NCBI GenBank assembly: GCA_900549065.1
Contig: URNC01000059.1
Location: 1-11,215, forward strand
Direction of reading: 5' to 3'
Length of the DNA: 11,215 nt
From: an uncultured Collinsella sp.
GTDB taxonomy: Bacteria; Actinomycetota; Coriobacteriia; Coriobacteriales; Coriobacteriaceae
The notes under the pieces are model-generated. The model saw nothing but the letters and a program-made list of their open reading frames with translations, did not search any database and was not told the origin of the DNA. Below, one piece after another: positions 6,389-11,215 of this stretch. The translations under genes and the position numbers were made by a program. Position 1 is the first letter of the stretch, and every line of letters starts with the position of its first letter.

Positions 6389-7210
6389 ATGGACACCACC
6401 TTCAGCCACATCAAAGCCGTGTTCTGCGATATCGACGGCACGCTGCTCACGAGCCAGCACACAGTGTCCCCGCGCACCGTGGCGGCGATCCGCGCCCTGC
6501 GCGAGCGCGGCGTGCTCTTTGGTCTGTGCACTGGGCGCGACGCCCACGCGACCGAGGCCATGTACGAGCTCTGGGGCATCGAAGGCCTGGTGGACGTGAT
6601 GGTGGGCTGCGGTGGTGCCGAGGTCATCGACCGTGCACACGACATCAACGAGCTGAGCTATCCGCTGCCGGGCGAGACCATCGCGCGCATCTGCAAGCAC
6701 ATGGCGGACCTTCCGGCAACGCCCGTCTGCCCCCGAGACGGCGTGTTCTACGTGCCCGAGAGCAACGCGTGTGTCGAGCACCTGTCGCGCGTCGACGGCG
6801 TGCCCTACAAGGTGGTCGATTTTGCCGAGTTCTTGCGCGAGCCGCAGCCCAAGGTGATGTTTACCATGGCGCCCGAGGTAATGCCGCGGGTGATTGAGCG
6901 GGCGTCGACGTTTGCCGACAGCACTGTTAAGGCGGCGGCTCTGCAAACCACGCAGCGGCTCTACGAGTTCATGGATCCGCGCGTGTCCAAGACGCGCGGC
7001 CTTGTGCGCGTGGCGGAGCTCAACGACATGGAGCTCCAGGACATCTGCGTGTTTGGCGATGCCGACAACGACACCTGCATGGTGGCCGACGCCGGCGTGG
7101 GCGTGGCCATGGCAAATGGCAGCGACGCCACCCGTGCCGCCGCCGACTTTGTAACCGCGAGCAACGACAAAGATGGCATCGCGATCTTTATCGAGGAGCA
7201 TCTGCTGTAG
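6389..7210 (+). CDS. Cof-type HAD-IIB family phosphatase
   Basis: A 273-residue cytosolic haloacid-dehalogenase-fold hydrolase, most likely a phosphatase for sugar phosphates or other small phosphorylated metabolites. All four HAD motifs are visible: DIDGTLL with nucleophile Asp14 and acid/base Asp16, CTGR with Thr48, Lys201 in SKTRG, and GDADND with Asp224 and Asp228 for Mg2+. The C2 cap lies between motifs II and III, and the length is normal for the Cof/YbiV group. Start ATG 6389 follows AGAAAGG (6377-6383) at five bases; the open frame extends upstream to 6134 only through the repeat. The gene stands alone, about 218 nt after the MFS gene. The substrate cannot be told from sequence. Confidence 0.92.
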   Translation: MDTTFSHIKAVFCDIDGTLLTSQHTVSPRTVAAIRALRERGVLFGLCTGRDAHATEAMYELWGIEGLVDVMVGCGGAEVIDRAHDINELSYPLPGETIARICKHMADLPATPVCPRDGVFYVPESNACVEHLSRVDGVPYKVVDFAEFLREPQPKVMFTMAPEVMPRVIERASTFADSTVKAAALQTTQRLYEFMDPRVSKTRGLVRVAELNDMELQDICVFGDADNDTCMVADAGVGVAMANGSDATRAAADFVTASNDKDGIAIFIEEHLL

Positions 7211-7714
7211 CGCCGGGGGAGAACCACCACGAAGGGACAGGCGCCTTTGCGGTGGCCTCAGGCGATTTGGGCGAATTGATACCTAAAATCTGCGCGAAAA
7301 TTCAGATATGGTTGTCTGAACATTACGCTTCTAACTACCGATGAAATAAAGATATTCCCATCAATTTGGTAGTCTATTCCTCCCGGTTAATGACCTACCG
7401 TTCACGGTCGATTTTCGACCGTTCGCAGGATGCATGCTCTTGAACAAAATGTTGTGCAAATAAATAAAATGCTATTAAAAAACTGATAACTAGCTTAATT
7501 ACCAGTAGAAATAGGTATTTCATAGCGAATAAACGAAGGCAAATCTGAGTAAATGTCAAGAGAATTGAGAACTTGCTACAAAAATGTCGATTTAGCCGCT
7601 CAGATGTTTAAACAATAATTACAATAGTATTACTACACGAGCGCAATTACAGATTGCGCAGATACGTTTGATAGTGAAAGAGCAAGATCGCGGTCTCTTG
7701 GGGAGGAGACATCG
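7211..7714 (+). promoter_or_regulatory. AT-rich regulatory stretch before the pilus operon
   Basis: About 500 bases without a supportable gene. From roughly 7261 to 7680 base composition falls sharply compared with the flanking genes. It holds several operator-like symmetries: ACGGTCGA/TCGACCGT (7404-7411 with 7415-7422), the direct repeat ACCGTTC at 7397-7403 and 7418-7424 (21 bp apart), GAAATA/TATTTC (7508-7521), GTTTAAAC (7606-7613) and GCGCAAT/ATTGCGC (7641-7647 with 7653-7659). No well-spaced -35/-10 pair could be assigned with confidence. It presumably carries the promoter and leader of the surface-protein operon. Confidence 0.5.
7224..7255 (+). repeat. Diverged palindrome of GGGACAGG family
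   Basis: The arms 7224-7235 and 7244-7255 pair with one A-C mismatch and one G-T wobble around an 8-nt loop; the core GAAGGGACAGGCGCC joins it to the copies at 4678, 6271 and 4624. It lies 13 nt after the HAD gene stop. Confidence 0.6.
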
Positions 7715-10700
7715 ATGAAAGCGAATTCAGAAAAAACTAAGCAGAGTAAAAAAGCGACGCGCCGCGTACTGGCAGGCGTTTTGTGCGGAGCCTCCGTGTT
7801 GAGCCTGGTACTGTCGCTCGTCATGCCTCCGATCTCGCAGGCCATCGCCAACGATGCCCAGACAGTTTCTACCGCGGAAACTGTAATGGGGGGGGTTCCT
7901 CAAGTGAGTCCGCTGCTGTAGGTAACACCAGCGAGGATGCCGAAAACCAGAATAGCGACGAGACCGATGGCGGCGAGTCTGGCTCTTCAAATAGTGTTGA
8001 GCAGGCTCAGAGTGCGAATGCGGCTTCAGCGGGAGCGACGGCCACCGTGAAGCCGGGAATTTACGTTCCCACGTCTATCGGTATCGGTACGAATATCAAT
8101 GTCTCAACCCCTGATCCCGGCGTGGCCACCTACGTCGGCCGCGACATGTACATCGGTGGTAAGCCGAGCGATAAGCCGAGCGACGGCACTATCGATCTTG
8201 ATGCGGACAACGCCCCCACCGGCTCATATGCCGCTGAGGCGGAGGGCCTTACCGTGGTCCGTGGCAAGCTTGCCATGAATCCACTCAAAGAGAGCTGGCC
8301 CTATAATAATAGTGGCGGCGCTGGTTTCCGCTTTGGCACCGTTGGTTTTGGTTCCCAGTTCCGTCCTGTCTACGGCAGCACCGTGCTTGCGGTCGCCGGA
8401 ATCGACAGTGCGATCACCAAAATGAGCGTTGGTTACAACGGCAACTTGCCGGGGGCGACTACCGTTGGCGCTTGGAACAAAGGCGCTTGGGTCGGACAGC
8501 AGAGACCTTCTGAGGGCGCGACTCCTTCCGGCTTTGCCTACACCGCGCAAATCGCAGGCCCCATCACATACTGGCGCGATAGCGACTATAAACGCCAGTC
8601 TGTGGTGACAATGCAGGGTAATTGGTACGAGGGCTTGTCTGCTCTGGAAAGCACCCTGTTCAATAAAGCTGTTGATTTGACTAATGTCAACGGTAGCGAT
8701 TATTCGAGCTATAACGGTACAAATGGATACCTCTCGAAGCTATCGAAACAGCTCGACTCGTTTGAAGATACCGGCGAGGTGGATGTCAACGGCTTTGCAG
8801 AGCCTAATAGCAACTACGTCATCAACAAGTACAATAACGACGGAACAAGCTATACACTCAAATTCGATGGTAGCGACGATGGTAGCGGCAAGTCTGTTTC
8901 CGGTGCGCTCGATACCGGAATCCCGGGCAATAAGATTCGCAACACCGAGCGACTCATCACCTTTACCGGCGATGGAACTTCTATGCAACAGGTCTTCACC
9001 ATCGCCGGTTCCGAGCTCTCCAACTGGAAGGATGGCGTCTACTACCGCGGCGTCGACTTTAAGTTCACCAATATCCCCGAAGGCGCATCCATTGTCGTGA
9101 ACGTTACAGGTACTAATCCTGTCGAGTTCCACAACGGCTGGCGCTTCTGGTGGGGAGATACAGAAATATCTCGCGGTTACGAGAGTCAGTACGCCAAGAA
9201 AGACCTTGACGCGAAATACTCGCTGGCCTCCCAGTCCATCATGTGGAACTTCGTCGATACCACCAGCCTTACCATTCGAGGCGGCATCGCGGGAGAGGAC
9301 CGCGCGGACTGGGGATACAGTGGCACAGTCAGCGGTGCTAAGTGGACTGACGACGATCCTGCGGCGGCTATGATCGGATCGATTCTCGTTCCCAACGGAA
9401 GTTTCGACGACCATGTGACTACCAACGGTCGCGTTTATGTGGGCGTCGATTTCTCAATGAACAGCCCGAAGGTTGCCGCAGCATTTGGTGAGGGTAACTC
9501 GGCTTCCGTCATCGATATGGATCAGGAGCGTCACAACTTCCCGTGGTCCGGGTCGTATACACCGGACGGCTCTGCCATTGCGTGGAGCAAGGTCGACGCT
9601 GCGGACGGCACTACGCTGCTCCCCGGTTCCTCGTGGGCTATCTATGGTTCTGTCGAGGATGCTGTCGCGGGCAATAGCAATAACGCTATCGTGACGGTGA
9701 CTGACGGCGATGCCAACGATTACGATTCGGATGATGGCGAGCTTCAGTTCAACTATTTGAATCAGAAGGCCAAAATTGGCGATTCCAACGATAAAGACTA
9801 CTTCAAGTACTACATTCGCGAGGTCAAGGCGCCGGCTGGTTATCAGAAGTCGGACACCATCTACTACGCAACCATGAACAACACCGGCGAGCAGGTGAAC
9901 TATGTTCAGGGTCATGTGGACACGGTGAACGGAAATAAGCTCGTTTCATTCGATGATTCCAACACCACGGGCGCCATCTCCAACACCAAGATCACCGGTA
10001 CGGTGTCTTGGACTAAGGTTGAGGAAGGAGACAAGGGATACACTCCTTTGGCTGGTTCCGAGTGGAAGCTTGCGAAACTGGGTGCCGATGGTACGATCGA
10101 GGCGCAGTCTTGGACCGTGAGCGATCAGTCGGCTTCGAGCGAAACCACTTGGGCCGATACCGACGACACGAATGGCAAGTTCACATTGGCCGGTCTGCTG
10201 CCGGGCACGTACACGCTCACGGAGACCCAGGCTCCGTTTGGCTACGAACTGAACAAGAACACCTACAAGTTCACGGTGGACAGCACAAACGGCTCCATTA
10301 CGTGGAAAGAGAACGAGCAGCCGAGCATCGTTAGTGGCACTACGTACATCTCCGACAAGTGCAGCGCTACGTCCGTGAAGATCCCGGTGACCAAATCCGT
10401 TCGCAATACGGACTGGCCGAAGGACGACGAAGGCAGCTATGTGCCGTTCGAGTTCAGCATTGTGGCTACGGGTGACTATGCAGCCAAAGCCCCCGTGCCC
10501 GAAGCGCCCAAGATTTCTGTTGCCCCAAAGGCAGGGGAGACCGATGCCGCCAAGCTCAACAACATCACGGCGACCTTTGGCGCCATGACGTTCAACAAGT
10601 CGCACCTGTCCACTGAAGCAGGCACCAATATAGATTACGCCAAGACCTACACCTACACGGTGAAGGAGGTCGCGCCTGCCACCGGTGCCATCGATAAGCT

Positions 10701-11058
10701 CCGCTACTCCAAGGCCGAGTACCAGGTTGCCGTCACGGTGAAGGCCGTCATGAATGAGACCACTGGCAAGTACACCGGTCTTACCACCTCTACCACCGTT
10801 ACGCAGATGAAGGACGACATGGGCAACACCCTTGGCAAGAACGGGCAGGGCGTCGCGGTTCAAACCTCCGCCGGTGCGGACCCAACCATCATTCCCGTCT
10901 CCACCTTCACCAACACCTACTCCACCACTCTGCCTCTTTCCGGTATGTCGGGCGTCACTTCAACATACCTTGCCGGCGCGGCGGTGCTTTGCGCTGCTGC
11001 GGCCTGGATGCACATTCGTCGCAAGGCGAATGCGAAGGGAGGTAAGCGTTGTGAATAA
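7715..11058 (+). CDS. Choice-of-anchor-A/SpaA-type LPLSG surface protein (pilus tip adhesin?), frame interrupted at poly-G
   Basis: Sortase-anchored surface protein, probably the tip or adhesive subunit of a pilus. As written, ATG 7715 (GGGGAGGAG at 7700-7708, six bases upstream) gives only 68 residues to TAG 7921: a signal peptide (KKATRR, hydrophobic core, possible cut after SQAIA) and a short tail. The body lies in the -1 frame and joins at the G-tract 7888-7895; nine G would give one 1114-residue protein (numbering used here). Then follow a Ser/Glu/Asn linker (62-110); a choice-of-anchor-A-like region (~115-600, with ILVPNGS and TTNGRVYVG near 557-577); SpaA domain 1 (Lys626, Glu703); SpaA domain 2 (Lys768, Glu837); a Spy0128/FctA-like domain (Lys894, Glu985, Asn1067), each Lys/Glu set suiting intramolecular isopeptide bonds; LPLSG (1073-1077), a hydrophobic helix and a basic tail. 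The domain calls are good; whether the gene is on, off or misread is open. Confidence 0.85.
7888..7895 (+). repeat. G8 homopolymer, candidate phase-variation tract
   Basis: Eight consecutive G just after the signal-peptide coding part of the surface-protein gene. The upstream frame (7715) and the body frame (through 11055) differ here so that one additional G, or a -1 ribosomal slip, joins them. The tract also forms a G_GGG_GGG slippery heptamer (7888-7894) in the signal-peptide frame. Confidence 0.85.
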
Positions 11059-11215
11059 GAAAGTTTGCTCCTTCCCGATCTTGTTTGCGCTGCTTGCCCT
11101 CTTGATTGGCACCTGCGCGGTTGTGTTCCCCGCATCCGCGCAGGCCGCGCCGACCTCGAACGGTTCCATCACGGTGAGCGGCACCGTTGCGAGCAGCTAT
11201 GACGCCTACCAGATC
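11051..11215 (+). CDS. Secreted fimbrial-type protein, N-terminal part (cut by window end)
   Basis: The first 55 codons of a second surface protein. It starts at GTG 11051, eight bases after AAGGGAGG (11035-11042), and overlaps the end of the preceding gene by 8 nt (GTGAATAA), which suggests translational coupling. The product begins NKKVCSFP, then a hydrophobic core and a signal-peptidase-like site ending in ASAQA. The mature start GSITVSGTVASSYDAYQI resembles the N-terminal domain of isopeptide-forming major fimbrial subunits (backbone pilins). The rest lies beyond the window, so domain count, sorting signal and any sortase gene cannot be seen. Confidence 0.82.
   Translation, partial: MNKKVCSFPILFALLALLIGTCAVVFPASAQAAPTSNGSITVSGTVASSYDAYQI

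Noticed and set aside
6083..7201. 372-codon open frame on the - strand over the HAD gene
   Set aside because: It mirrors a gene with all HAD motifs on the + strand; GC-rich codon use leaves few stops in the antisense frames.
7783..7887. ATG 7783 as the true start of the large surface protein
   Set aside because: It has no ribosome binding site and its first 35 residues do not resemble a signal peptide, whereas the 7715 frame has both.

Overview
The window looks like a contig end from a high-GC gut actinobacterium of the class Coriobacteriia, most likely Collinsella or a close relative. This is inferred from GC-rich codon use, a MoaC-MobB fusion, LPxTG-like SpaA pilins and many short palindromic intergenic repeats; no marker gene settles the genus. 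Bases 1-53 are not genomic: they match an Illumina Nextera i7 adapter with its transposon mosaic end, so the contig starts in untrimmed library sequence and the first gene is cut.

Layout, all genes on the + strand: (1) 54-642, the C-terminal part of an ABCB-type exporter ATPase domain. (2) 858-1895, a protein with an AbiEi-like N-terminal part and a C-terminal DUF559/Vsr-like nuclease fold, bracketed by two same-direction copies of a 65-nt palindromic element. (3) 2130-4491, a two-gene molybdenum cofactor operon: moaA, then a moaC-mobB fusion. MoaA and the MoaC half convert GTP to cyclic pyranopterin monophosphate; the MobB half acts late, at guanine-dinucleotide cofactor formation. (4) 4505-4884, a structured intergenic stretch with a ~100-nt imperfect hairpin, two short palindromes and a possible attenuator leader. 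(5) 4885-6171, a MefA-like MFS exporter, with a third 65-nt element directly after its stop. (6) 6389-7210, a Cof-type HAD phosphatase. (7) 7211-7714, an AT-rich regulatory stretch. (8) 7715-11215, the start of a pilus operon: a large choice-of-anchor-A/SpaA surface protein ending in LPLSG, overlapping by 8 nt a second secreted, fimbrial-type protein cut by the window end.

The most striking points are an 8-G tract just after the signal peptide of the large surface protein, which puts the signal peptide and the body in different frames (phase variation, ribosomal slippage or base-calling error), and the family of exactly 65-nt palindromes with conserved 19-nt arms, two of which flank the nuclease-like gene. 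A second palindrome family with a GGGRCAGG-like core occurs four times. The leader of the MFS gene contains abutting mini-ORFs and a stem next to the ribosome binding site, which suggests translational attenuation.
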